In this document: positions 41,927 to 51,645 of the stretch, piece after piece
How the letters are laid out: every line of letters begins with the position of its first letter
Position numbering within the stretch: the stretch's first letter is position 1
NCBI RefSeq assembly: GCF_022376445.1
Contig: NW_025955066.1
Span: 78,529 to 142,528, forward strand
Reading direction: 5' to 3'
Origin: Fomitopsis serialis
Taxonomy: Eukaryota; Basidiomycota; Agaricomycetes; Polyporales; Fomitopsidaceae
DNA: 64,000 bases
The notes under the pieces: model-generated
What the model was told of the DNA's origin: nothing
Database searches by the model: none
Seen by the model: the letters and a program-made list of their open reading frames with translations, nothing else
Translations under genes and position numbers: made by a program

Positions 41927-44900
41927 CTAACCAAGAGCGATCCATTGCGACATGAATGACGCGAGTCCATTAGCTTTGCCGTCTTCTATATCGTGTCCCC
42001 AAACTCCGCTTACACCGTGCGTGCAACCGTCGTCCTCGTCAAGCCAGCCGCAGTCTCGATTGGTCCTGACAATTGCCCTCTCTGTGTCTGCGCACGGCAG
42101 GTACTCCACGATCCGATGCCCGTTCTCATCCAAGTGCCAGCAGCTGACTAGTTTTTCATCGCAGACCTCTTCTGGGACCCTGAGCTCAGCGCACTCGACC
42201 AGTAGGCACTCTCCGGCGAGTCCGAATCTATGATCGTCCGCGACGGTCGCGTTGCCCGAGGCCATCGTGTCGTCCCTCGCCTGCTTGTGCGCCTGGTACT
42301 GTCGATTGTTCCGGTCGATGTTGTCTGCGGTGTGTCCTCTCGTCGCACCTAAACTGCGCATGAACCCACCGCGCAACTGCTGATCTGCCTCTATAACCGC
42401 CCTCTTCGACTCGTCGCGCGGAAGAAATTCGATGATCCACTGCCCGTGGTCGTCGAGGTGACAACAGCTTACTAGCCCGTCATCGTGCGCTTCGTCCGGG
42501 ATGTTCAGCTCGGCCGACTCAACGAGTAGGCACTCTTGCAGTCCACGTTCTTCCGCTTCGACCACCCTGTCCGGCTGACCACCAGGTCTACCTCCTCTCC
42601 GAGGCTCCCCCATACTCGGATCCGCACTCTGTGGTCGCTCACGTTCCGCCGGACCGTGCGCGTTCGGGTTTCCTGGGCCGCCTGCTTGCCCAGTCTCGCA
42701 CTGCGTCGAGTCCTCGGCGCTCCTTGGGCTATCCGAGACATCTACCCCGAGTCGTACGCACTCGTGTACCAGGTACTGCGCTAGCCATTCGCTCCGCTCG
42801 GTATCCTCGTCAACGGTGCGTGTGTCGTCCTCTGGGATCCATTTGTCTGCCTGCTCAACTTCGCGCAGGGCCGCCTCGGCTTCGGCTCGCGGAATGTATC
42901 CCCATAGCCGCCGCCCGTCCTTTGCAATGTGCCAGCATGCGACGAGGTCGTCCTCGGATGTTTGCTCCAGTGTATCGGTGTCGAACTCGCCGAAGTCTCC
43001 CAGCAGCCAGGCATCCTCAGATACGTCTTGACTCGCAGACTCGGGCTTGTAGCTGTCCGTCCTAGCCTGTGGACCATCCGCGCCGTGTTCTGTTTGTGGA
43101 CCCTGCCACGGTTCAACCGGTAAGTCATTGGTCCTACTGACTTCCGTGCCGCCTGTACCCTCAGGCGCGTAGCTCGGTTGGTCGGTGGTCACGTCCCGCT
43201 GTTCCTCGTGCGTAGAGTTCGCCTGTTCCCCGCCTCCTCGTTTCGTGTCCACCTGATCATCTCCATCGTCGCAGTTCCCCTTCTGCCATGTCGTAAGCTG
43301 CCGGACGTCCTTGTCGTGATCCCCCTTACTCGGCTCGAAGCTCCCGGGACGTTCCCTCTTGCTCCGCATGGGTGCTCCTTGTCCTGTCGTGCGTCGACGC
43401 CCTGGTGAGTTGCCTGGATCCTCCGAGGGGCTCACGAGCTGACAGATCTCCGTGAACCCCACCAGTAGTACCGCGTCGCCTTCGCTACCCTGCTGCGCAT
43501 TCCCACTCGTCCTTTCACGCTCAGAGCGCGTGATGTCCTTTTGCATGCTCGACAACCCTTTCGCTGCGGCTGTCCGCCTCGTCGCCCCCCATGTTTCGCC
43601 ACGGCCGGTGCATTCATCAGCCCACTCCCCCATACTCGGCTTAAAACTCGCGCCCTCGTTTGCCTTGCTACCTTCGCACACGAGCCTATCTGTCCGGTGT
43701 CCTTGCCCTGGTATGTCTGCGGAGTCCGTGGACCGTTCGTATTGCTTGCTGATCTCGACAAACAGCGATTGTAGCACCAATTCGCTACCACCGCCCTCCT
43801 CGCACCCAGCGCGTACGTACTCCCTCCGTTCCAGTGGGCGTGACAAACCTTCCTCCGTACATCGCTCCCACGATATGTCCAGTACGCCCGCGAATGGGTC
43901 GGTTGACTGACTCGTCTCGGCAATCCCGACCTGCCAGACTGCTTCGCCACAGCCCTCTTCCGTGGACGTGTTCGCTGCCTCACGTCTGGTGCGTCCGTGT
44001 TCCGTCCGCGTGCCTGACGATGCCTCGGCTGAAGCCTGCCCTTCCCGCCGCTTCGTCCCCCGCCGAGTCCCACTATCGCCCGCGCATCCGTCCTTCAGCT
44101 CTCTCGTACTTGGCTTCAAGTTCTGGCCCTGGCTCGTCTCACCACACGCATGTGCGTGTCTGCCTCGCCACTGCGGTATGTCCTTCACATCCGCCCAGAG
44201 TTCGGTCGGCTGGCTGATCTCGAGCAGGTTCACTTGTAAAATCGCGACTTCGCGACCACCGTCCAGTGCGTACTCGCCCGTTTCCTCTCGCTCGGCCTGT
44301 CCATCCTGGGTCTGTGCGCACGACGACATTCCCGGTTCGGCTTCCAGCCGCAGCGTGTACCTCGTGTCGATCTCGCCACTCCTCTCCTCAGTCACCTCCC
44401 CCTTACTCGGCTTCGGGATCACGGTCTGCCTCGTCTCGCAGCGCGCAAGTCCACCATACGCTCTCTGACGTACGGGATCCTCCTGCTTACTCTTGAGTCG
44501 CTCGTCGCTTGGGCCCGGGCCTTGCATCTCGGGCTCGGGCTTTCCTCTACTCGGCTCCAAGCTCTCGCCCTGTTTCGTATCGTCGTGTGCACGTACGTCT
44601 TCGAAGTTCGCTTTCAGCCCGTATGGCTGGCTGATCTCGACCAAGTCCTCCTGCGGAACCACCTCGCCTTCGCTATCCTTCGTGTGCTCGCCCGCCTTCC
44701 TACACTCGGTACGTCCGTTCTCTCCTGCCGTGCGTATCGATGTCCTTACTTGAATCTGTTGTCTCGCCACCTCCTGCATCTCGCTAGGCCCAGCGCCTTC
44801 ACCCGCGGGTTTGGACTCCTCATTACTCAGCAGCAGGCTCGCGTCTTGGTCTGTCTCGCCGTGCGCCCGCGCAGGGCCGTCCGCCCCCAATGGTTCCTCA

Positions 44901-47900
44901 CTTCCAGCTTCTCCGGTCCGTCCGTCTTCGCCTCGCATTTGCAGCGATGTTCCTGAGCTAGCGAGCCCCCTCGCACGTAGGATATTGCGATGGTCGATAC
45001 GCTCGCGAGTCATCTCGCCCGTGCTCAGCTCCAAGCTTGCGCCCCCGCACTGCACACTCCCCGCGTAGGCGTTCCCTCTGGTGACGTTCTCCTCTTGTCC
45101 CTGCTCGTGTTCCTTGTAAGGACCATCTCCTCCGTACCTCTCGACTTCGTCTTGCTGCAATGCGACGTCCCTCGATGCAGGTCCTGGCGCGCCGTTGCCT
45201 GTCGCTTCCACGTCCTCATCGACCCAGCCACTAGTCTTCCTCTCGCTCGGTAAGTGCCCCTCGCCGCCATCGGGCTCTCCAACCGCATTGCTCGCGGATC
45301 CTTGCTCGTTGCTCGGCTCCATCCCTTGTATCTCCTTGCATCCACCCTTCGCCTCACGACACTCCTCGTCGGATGCCTCCCGCGGCCCGGGTTCGTCCAG
45401 TACGCAACCGTCCGCCGCCTCTGAGACGACCACTCCCAGCCGTATCTCGTCAGACTCGCTGGGCTCGTTTCCTGGACTACTATCCCTCGCCATCGTGGCC
45501 TCTCCCGTGCGCTCGTTCGGCTCGCTCTCGACGCACACATCCGTCGCAACCTGGGACATATGCGTCTCCTTCTCGCTGGCTTGCTCTTCGACTAGCTGCT
45601 CCTTCCCGAACCTCGCTTTACCGCTTCGCAAGAGCGTTTCAGGTCGCACTTGAGCTTCCGGGGAGCCCGCCGCTTTGCTACTGTTGGTATCCCTGCGGAA
45701 CGGCTCCAGCGCCCCTTTACTCGGTTTGATACGCTTCGAGTTGCTGGGTACGATACGGTGCGAACTCACGCTTCCGTGATCCTGCTTGGTCCACATGTAC
45801 ATAGCTCGGTCGATCCGTCGAACCACCTCGTGGTCTTGTAATGGAGATAGTTCCCGTGTATCACGTCCGACACCGAGTCCCTTGACAGCTCGAACACCGT
45901 CAGTCTGAATCCCCTCCCCCGGCCGTGCCGCGTATTGCCAGACGGTACTCCATACTAGCGAGCAGTCCACCATGGAATTCCTCCGAGCCCCGGGGAACCG
46001 CGAGAAGACACGCCCTGCGTCCATGACCTGAGGGACCACCAAGCCCCTAACGAGCCGTCCAGACCATAGCCCAGGTGCTCGAGCGATCGTTGTGCCGAGT
46101 CCTCGCCTGTTCAGCTCTGCCCCCAACCCTGAACGGTTGTTGGCTTCGTCCCAGACCACGCCGCGCTCGCTCTCAATGGTCTTGAACCTCTTCTCCGAAA
46201 GCCTGGGTACGCGCACCGCGCTGTTCTCGGTACGGAGCATGCTGGCGATCCCGTTCTCGTCCTTGGTCCTTCCCAGTCGCCTCTGCCTGTGTGTCTCGGC
46301 GTTCGCTACCGCGCCTCCGTCTCTGCTTGCAAGAGACTCGCTAACTCCGTTCAGTGCGACTGTCGCGCCCGCCGTCACGCTCGCCATGGTTTCCTCAGCT
46401 CTCGCTCGGTCCTCCTTACTGGTTCTGCCGTGCTCTTCCGTGGAAGCCCCTCTGCACGCTCGTATTCCCTCCGCAGCCTGCTCCCGCGGCTCCAGGTCGT
46501 CGCCTCGTTCCCTCCGGCTGTGGGCACCCTCGAGGCGCGAGCTCCGCGCAATTCGACTGGCAATCTTCCTGCTCGCAACCTCGGTCGTCCTCGGTCCTTG
46601 ATTCTGTACGCGCGGAGTGCTTGGTTCGTCTAGCCACGCGCCCGCCCAATCCGAATCCGCAAGCTCTTGATCCTGAGGTTCGCCCACCGCTTCCTCCGCG
46701 GCGTCGTCGCCACTAGCTGCTGATGGTTTCGCATGTCGCCCCTCCCGTAGCTCCCGTTTGCCGCCTCGCCCTATGAACCATCGTCCCGAAACGCCCCAAT
46801 ACTCCTCTCGCCCTCCTCGTTCCCTCCGACGCGCGGCTTCCTGGGTGTCTGCCTTCGCCTTGCTCGTGCCTGTTGGACTCTTGGCGCACTCCTCTCGGTC
46901 CTCGCCTTCCGTTTGCTCCGGAGGAGGCACTGTGCCTATCGAAGCCTCGCGTCCGGATACCGTCCCCTTCCGCCCGATCGCGATACCCCAGACCGGAGAG
47001 AACAACGGTCCTGCGCGTGTCCGGCTGATCGTAGGGGCGCTCTCGGTGAGTCCATCCTCCAGTGAAACACGTCCGATCGTTGAGGTCCCCTCTGTGTCCT
47101 GCTGCTGAGCCTCCGAGGTATCAATCCGGCTGGAAGTGCTCCATCCCGCCGCTTCCTGAAGCTCGTCTTGTTCCCTCCGGCACACACGACACTCGCAACT
47201 CGCCCGTTCAGTGTCCACCACTAGACTCTCGGTGCCATCCTTCCCGTCCCCTTGTCCCGTTCGTCCCGACGCAAGACCCGGGATCCCCACGATCTTAGAG
47301 CTGGGTGAACTCGAATCCGTGGAGTACTTGACCTGTGAATCACGGTCCCTGTTCGCCTGCTTCACCGATTCCTGCGTCGAAACAAGTCCATGAGCGGCCA
47401 TCCCTTCCGATGGCGGATTTGCAGTTGCTGGGTCCGCCAGCTGGCATCTCGGTGCTTGCGTATCGAGGCCAAGACCTGCTGCGTCGCGTTCGTTCAGTCG
47501 TGCGTGTTCCGGTGACTCACTTGCGCATCCGATTGCCCGTCTTTGAATCATCCGGTCACACTCGGACCACTCCCATTCATCCGTACGTTGCTGCGCGGAG
47601 ACGCTAACACCCTGCGCGCCGCTGGATTGGCCGCAATGAGCGTCTGCTTTGATTGAGGTCAGGCCCCTCCGGTCGTGACGCTCTCGGACGTACTCCTCGC
47701 GTGCAGTTCCCTCCGGGCCCGACCTTACCGTCTGACAAGCATGAGCCGTTACAGAGCTTCTCGCACCTCGACAGGTAGAACCATACACAGACAAGCTACT
47801 AGCATTGAGAAGATGTGGGAGCTGCGGGAATGCACGCGCCAAATCCGCGACTTGAGTGACTAGCGAGGCGCCAGTAGGCTGTGCAACCTGCGGTTCGAGC

Positions 47901-50869
47901 GCTTGAGCGATCGTCTCTCGCCTGAGTCCTCTCTCCACCGACTCTGCCTGCGGCTGCTTGTGGTCCTCGCTCCGGATCTCGTCGTACCGCCTCTCGTCCA
48001 TCGCAAGCATGTTTCCTCGTTGAACCCTCGCCAGGTCAGCATGCTCCCAGTCGCAGTCGCGTCCATCATCGCTCCGTTGTCTGCCCAAAAGGGGCGCGTC
48101 TTCAACTCCGAGCTCGAATGCGCTCGTCGCATGCCCCTGCACCTGCAAGACAGTTCTCGCGGAGGGAGATGAATGTCCGGGGTACGCGTAGTCGGCGGAG
48201 GACATCCCATAGGTGAGCGTGATGTCAGTCGCTCTAATCGTGACCCGTCTGAACCCCTGCGCCTGTCGCTCCTGCTGCTTGCGCGTATCAGCTACTTCCG
48301 CCGTCGCGCCATCCCGTCCTAAGGTATCTTGCCGGATGCCTGACGCGTGCGTCCCCTCTGTCTGCGAGCGTGGTACACCTCGTGGAGTTGATGTGGACTC
48401 TTCGGCTTGCGAGGGAAATGGACCGCGCCTTGTCGTATGGCATCTCCCGGTATGTCTATCCTCTAACGATGTTTTCGCGACTCGCCTGATCCCCCGTGAC
48501 ACCCGTGCAGCTTGCTGATATAGCCTCAGCCAGTCGTTCCCGGCTTTGAAGACTCGTCTCGCCGCCGCCAAGAACTCTCCGACCTCTTGCCGTTCCCCGC
48601 TACACGCGCTAATGGCTCCGCTTGAAGCCTCACCACCCGCTATTCTCTCCTCGTCACGGCCTAGCTCGCCGTCGAAACCCCGGCCTTGCGCAATACCAGT
48701 CGCCGCTAGGTTCTTGCATGCAACTCCCGCCCTCCGTGAGTCTCTCTCTCGTGGCCCTGACTCGTCTTGCTCGCTCGACGCCCCGCCTGTGCCGCATCCA
48801 GGAATCCCTATCCTTCCGTCGATTCCTCGTTCGACATCGCTTACACTCGGGTCCTCGTAGGTCCGCCCTTGGTCGACTAGGTACGCCGCATCCGTTCCCT
48901 CTCGATCTCCTCGTATCGACGCCAGTATCTCGCCGAACGGGGTCCTGTGTCGGTGACCGACCTCTGCAAGACTTGCGTCGCTCCTCGTAGCGATTCTGCC
49001 GGTGAGTCTAACCTCCGTCATCACATCTCGCGCCTGTCCTAATGCTCGGTTCTCTGTTCCAGTTCGCTCCTTGAGCCGCGGGTGATCGTCCTCGACCATC
49101 TCGACTCGTCTCGGCGCCGCCAGCATCTTCCCGACCTTCTCAGCACCGTGGCGGTGCGCCTTGTACTCACGGCGGTCTGTCGTGTGCGTCTCCGCCGTGG
49201 TCTGCGCCTTAGCCCATTGCGTCTGCTCGCTCGCCTCCCGCGCATGCTCCTTTCGCTCGCGCATATCCTTGTATTCGATGCTACCTTCGCTCGTCGCCTC
49301 TGCTCTTTGAATCCCCTGCTCGCGTGCTCGGTTACTCGCTGGACTCCACGGCCTGCCTGTTGAACGTTCACGCCGGCTCTCGTATCCTGACTTCTCGAGC
49401 GTCCTGAGGCTAACGTTCACTCGACAGGCTCCGCCCCCCGACGTCGCTCGCTCGTCTTCCGTCATAACGCACTCGTACAGGCCAAACTGGTGCTGTGACG
49501 TCCGCCGGGCTGATTGCTCATCCCGCCCTCTCCTCGCTGCTGCAACCCTTTCCGACGCGTTGTGCTGGTGCGTCATCGCTTGCTCCGCGTTCGTGGGACT
49601 AACACTTGTGTCCGTAGGTATTGCGTCGCTGATTTGCGCGGCCTTCATCCTAACGAGCCCATTTCCCGCGGGGCCGTCGAATCGCCCGAACGTCCTTGCT
49701 GTGAGCCCCAATATCTCGAGGAAGAGCTCGTCGAGTAAAGGTGGAGTGCTGCCCGACGTGTCCGTAGGTACTCGTATTGTAGAGCTCGCGTCACCCATGT
49801 ACATTCGCCATATATCCATCGCGTGCCCCCCTCGCGAACCGACAGTCACACCTCTGCGCGCGTCTCCGGATCCAAGTGCCTGCTCGCGAATGCTTAGACC
49901 GTTGCCGCTCGTGTTCGTCCCGGGTCTCGTTGTCATGGTGAGGCTTTCATGCGGAGTAGCTCCCTCGTGTTTCCCCGCCGTCAGACTCGCTACTCCAAGC
50001 CAGAAGTCACGAAGTGTGCATGTGGTGCCTCGTTGAAAGTGCGACCGTACGACGACGTGGGCATCTGCTATCCTGGCGCGAGAGGCGTCCTCGATCAAAT
50101 TGCTCCTCGTGTGCACGGCAGCTCGCTCCTGGATCATCGTCTCGAGTCTCTGGCCTTCCGCAGTGACATCCGTCCGCGCAGCGTGTCGACCCTCATGAGC
50201 ACTGTGGTTCCGCGAATCCGTGGATTGAGTGACCGCGCCGCCTGCATGTGCCGTACCTGGCTCGTAGGTCGCAGTCGCGGGTCCCGGTCCAGTAGCTTGC
50301 TCGTAAGTCTGAGGTGCAGATGTTGAGGCTGTGAAGAGCTCGTCGAATGTGTACGTGCTGTCGCCTCCGAGACGACTAGTCGCCGAGTCCGTGATAGACT
50401 CGAGCCGTACCGTTGAGGTCGTTCTCGCGACTACGTCCGCATCGCGCATTGGTGTCGGTTCCGCATGGACTATAATGGTAGACTGGTAATGGAGGGAATG
50501 GACCTCAGCTCGCCTGTACACAGTCCCAGTATAGACTTCGGTAGTGGGTGGGAAATTAATGGAGTGAATTGTGTGCGCTTGCCTGTGCTCTGAGTGCGAT
50601 GACGCGAGGCTGTAGGCGGAGCGGAAGAAGCACGAATAGGGTACCACCCCTCGCGGTGGGCTCCAGTTGTGTAGCTCGGGAGTGTAGTACCCCCGGGCAC
50701 GATGTTCGAGGGGCGGGCCAATCCATGGCTTCCAGGATGAAGGGAGGGTGTGTCGAAACGGGGGAATATGCATCTCGGAGGGGAGTAGTGCCAAAGACGG
50801 ACCTCGTTGCCAAACCTCTGGCTCGCTGTCCCTATCCTCGGTCCTCCAGGCCTCGTCTACAGCTGTCAT
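41927..50869 (-). CDS. Giant retroelement protein, about 2,980 residues
   Basis: One uninterrupted frame. The first ATG is at 50869, inside the 5' LTR (MTAVDEAWRTEDRDSEPEV); the LTR encodes the first 67 residues or so. Very hydrophilic, rich in Glu, Arg, Ser, Gly, Thr, with few aromatic residues except in islands. Islands: SRFPGARRNSMVDCSLVWS with EVVRRIDRAMYMWTKQDH (45.8-46.0 kb); five repeats about 110 residues apart carrying an EISQ-type motif (LVEISQPYGLKANFEDV, LLEISQPTELWADVKDI, IAETSQSTDPFAGVLDI, FVEISKQYERSTDSADI, FTEICQLVSPSEDPGNS; 43.4-44.7 kb); and three C-terminal modules (DLVACWHIAKDGRRLWGYIP, GLVSCCHLDDHGQWIIEFLP, KLVSCWHLDENGHRIVEYLP; 42.1-43.0 kb). No catalytic motif seen. A Gag-like structural or nucleic-acid-binding role is inference from position. 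Chance persistence of such a frame is very unlikely. Confidence 0.75.
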   Translation of the reverse strand: MTAVDEAWRTEDRDSEPEVWQRGPSLALLPSEMHIPPFRHTLPSSWKPWIGPPLEHRARGYYTPELHNWSPPRGVVPYSCFFRSAYSLASSHSEHRQAHTIHSINFPPTTEVYTGTVYRRAEVHSLHYQSTIIVHAEPTPMRDADVVARTTSTVRLESITDSATSRLGGDSTYTFDELFTASTSAPQTYEQATGPGPATATYEPGTAHAGGAVTQSTDSRNHSAHEGRHAARTDVTAEGQRLETMIQERAAVHTRSNLIEDASRARIADAHVVVRSHFQRGTTCTLRDFWLGVASLTAGKHEGATPHESLTMTTRPGTNTSGNGLSIREQALGSGDARRGVTVGSRGGHAMDIWRMYMGDASSTIRVPTDTSGSTPPLLDELFLEILGLTARTFGRFDGPAGNGLVRMKAAQISDAIPTDTSVSPTNAEQAMTHQHNASERVAAARRGRDEQSARRTSQHQFGLYECVMTEDERATSGGGACRVNVSLRTLEKSGYESRRERSTGRPWSPASNRAREQGIQRAEATSEGSIEYKDMRERKEHAREASEQTQWAKAQTTAETHTTDRREYKAHRHGAEKVGKMLAAPRRVEMVEDDHPRLKERTGTENRALGQARDVMTEVRLTGRIATRSDASLAEVGHRHRTPFGEILASIRGDREGTDAAYLVDQGRTYEDPSVSDVERGIDGRIGIPGCGTGGASSEQDESGPRERDSRRAGVACKNLAATGIAQGRGFDGELGRDEERIAGGEASSGAISACSGERQEVGEFLAAARRVFKAGNDWLRLYQQAARVSRGIRRVAKTSLEDRHTGRCHTTRRGPFPSQAEESTSTPRGVPRSQTEGTHASGIRQDTLGRDGATAEVADTRKQQERQAQGFRRVTIRATDITLTYGMSSADYAYPGHSSPSARTVLQVQGHATSAFELGVEDAPLLGRQRSDDGRDCDWEHADLARVQRGNMLAMDERRYDEIRSEDHKQPQAESVERGLRRETIAQALEPQVAQPTGASLVTQVADLARAFPQLPHLLNASSLSVYGSTCRGARSSVTAHACQTVRSGPEGTAREEYVRERHDRRGLTSIKADAHCGQSSGAQGVSVSAQQRTDEWEWSECDRMIQRRAIGCASESPEHARLNERDAAGLGLDTQAPRCQLADPATANPPSEGMAAHGLVSTQESVKQANRDRDSQVKYSTDSSSPSSKIVGIPGLASGRTGQGDGKDGTESLVVDTERASCECRVCRREQDELQEAAGWSTSSRIDTSEAQQQDTEGTSTIGRVSLEDGLTESAPTISRTRAGPLFSPVWGIAIGRKGTVSGREASIGTVPPPEQTEGEDREECAKSPTGTSKAKADTQEAARRRERGGREEYWGVSGRWFIGRGGKRELREGRHAKPSAASGDDAAEEAVGEPQDQELADSDWAGAWLDEPSTPRVQNQGPRTTEVASRKIASRIARSSRLEGAHSRRERGDDLEPREQAAEGIRACRGASTEEHGRTSKEDRARAEETMASVTAGATVALNGVSESLASRDGGAVANAETHRQRRLGRTKDENGIASMLRTENSAVRVPRLSEKRFKTIESERGVVWDEANNRSGLGAELNRRGLGTTIARAPGLWSGRLVRGLVVPQVMDAGRVFSRFPGARRNSMVDCSLVWSTVWQYAARPGEGIQTDGVRAVKGLGVGRDTRELSPLQDHEVVRRIDRAMYMWTKQDHGSVSSHRIVPSNSKRIKPSKGALEPFRRDTNSSKAAGSPEAQVRPETLLRSGKARFGKEQLVEEQASEKETHMSQVATDVCVESEPNERTGEATMARDSSPGNEPSESDEIRLGVVVSEAADGCVLDEPGPREASDEECREAKGGCKEIQGMEPSNEQGSASNAVGEPDGGEGHLPSERKTSGWVDEDVEATGNGAPGPASRDVALQQDEVERYGGDGPYKEHEQGQEENVTRGNAYAGSVQCGGASLELSTGEMTRERIDHRNILRARGLASSGTSLQMRGEDGRTGEAGSEEPLGADGPARAHGETDQDASLLLSNEESKPAGEGAGPSEMQEVARQQIQVRTSIRTAGENGRTECRKAGEHTKDSEGEVVPQEDLVEISQPYGLKANFEDVRAHDDTKQGESLEPSRGKPEPEMQGPGPSDERLKSKQEDPVRQRAYGGLARCETRQTVIPKPSKGEVTEERSGEIDTRYTLRLEAEPGMSSCAQTQDGQAEREETGEYALDGGREVAILQVNLLEISQPTELWADVKDIPQWRGRHAHACGETSQGQNLKPSTRELKDGCAGDSGTRRGTKRREGQASAEASSGTRTEHGRTRREAANTSTEEGCGEAVWQVGIAETSQSTDPFAGVLDISWERCTEEGLSRPLERREYVRAGCEEGGGSELVLQSLFVEISKQYERSTDSADIPGQGHRTDRLVCEGSKANEGASFKPSMGEWADECTGRGETWGATRRTAAAKGLSSMQKDITRSERERTSGNAQQGSEGDAVLLVGFTEICQLVSPSEDPGNSPGRRRTTGQGAPMRSKRERPGSFEPSKGDHDKDVRQLTTWQKGNCDDGDDQVDTKRGGGEQANSTHEEQRDVTTDQPSYAPEGTGGTEVSRTNDLPVEPWQGPQTEHGADGPQARTDSYKPESASQDVSEDAWLLGDFGEFDTDTLEQTSEDDLVACWHIAKDGRRLWGYIPRAEAEAALREVEQADKWIPEDDTRTVDEDTERSEWLAQYLVHECVRLGVDVSDSPRSAEDSTQCETGQAGGPGNPNAHGPAERERPQSADPSMGEPRRGGRPGGQPDRVVEAEERGLQECLLVESAELNIPDEAHDDGLVSCCHLDDHGQWIIEFLPRDESKRAVIEADQQLRGGFMRSLGATRGHTADNIDRNNRQYQAHKQARDDTMASGNATVADDHRFGLAGECLLVECAELRVPEEVCDEKLVSCWHLDENGHRIVEYLPCADTERAIVRTNRDCGWLDEDDGCTHGVSGVWGHDIEDGKANGLASFMSQWIALG
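50646..50665 (-). other. Primer-binding-site-like sequence
   Basis: On the minus strand TGGAGCCCACCGCGAGGGGT begins two bases inside the 5' LTR. TGG is the complement of a tRNA CCA end, as in typical primer sites. The tRNA species was not identified. Confidence 0.55.
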
Positions 50870-51641
50870 CCTGAGTCCTGACTCGTTCCGCTGCTCCCTC
50901 GCCTCTTCCGTGCTTCGTATCCTCAACCTCGCTTCCAGTCAACGGCTCCGAGTCGTACCGCGTTCAATCTCGTGCTCGTTCCGTGTTCTCGTTCTCGTTC
51001 TGTCTCCTTGTACCCGTTCCGACGTCCTATTCTGAACTCTCGTAGTCGCTCGGCTCGTTGCGGAGTAGGCCAGCTCTGTTCCTTAGTCGCTAAGCTCGTT
51101 CCGCAGGTCGCTGTCCTCGTTTTGCTGGATCCTGTCTTCCTTCCGCTGGTTCGTATTCTTCTTCCGCTGGTTCCTAAGCTCGTTCCGCGAGTCCTTGGCC
51201 TAACCTGTACTCCTTCCGACTTGCCCTGATCTCGTAGTACTGGTGTTGCTCCAACTACGTGGCACTGCTTCCGTCCGAATGATTCTCGATGGCCCGACTA
51301 GGTCGCTAATGACCAACTCGGGGAGATGCCCCCCAACTCCAGAAAATGTGATAGCAGCGAGACGAGCTGTGCTCGTAGTTGCCTAGATTCGGAGGGGGGA
51401 GAACTGAGCTATGTACATGTCTTCGTGGCACTGTATGCCGCCGAAGCTGACTAATAGTAGGTACTTGCTATATATGGTAAGTAATGCGAAATCGCACGAA
51501 GTCCATCAGGTACAATAGAAATGGGGTATCGGAAGGAATAGCGAAGGTTGTCAATATGCTCGGAGGGAATGGCACTGACCAGGTAGCTCAAAATAAGGGA
51601 TATACGTACTGTCCGGGCCTATGTGGGGGGCACTCCCCACA
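50668..51641 (-). repeat. 5' LTR (974 bp)
   Basis: Identical to 40888-41861. On the minus strand it begins TGTGGGGAGTG at 51641 and contains the start codon of the giant frame at 50869. Confidence 0.95.
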
Positions 51642-51645
51642 ACGG
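51642..51645. other. Target-site duplication ACGG (other side)
   Basis: Matches 40884-40887. Removing the element and one ACGG restores a continuous sequence through the insertion site. Confidence 0.8.

Larger units (their letters stand above)
40888..51641 (-). mobile_element. LTR retroelement with one giant ORF and no visible polymerase
   Basis: 10,754 bp read on the minus strand. Identical 974-bp LTRs begin TGTGGGGAGTG and end CTACACA. A 4-bp target duplication ACGG flanks the element. A primer-binding-site-like sequence starts 2 bp inside the 5' LTR and a polypurine tract abuts the 3' LTR. The 8.8-kb interior is a single open frame continuing from the 5' LTR. I found no aspartic-protease D[ST]G context, no Y-x-D-D reverse-transcriptase motif, no RNase H, no HHCC/DDE integrase and no CCHC knuckle. 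It therefore seems non-autonomous, mobilised by enzymes of another element, similar in logic to large retrotransposon derivatives but with an intact, very long coding region. Confidence 0.85.

Noticed and set aside
41952..50926. Many 60-170 codon plus-strand frames inside the LTR element
   Set aside because: All are antisense to the giant frame and lack splice or motif support.
41927..50926. TTG at 50926 as the start of the giant protein
   Set aside because: A eukaryotic nuclear gene is expected to start at ATG; the first one in frame is at 50869.
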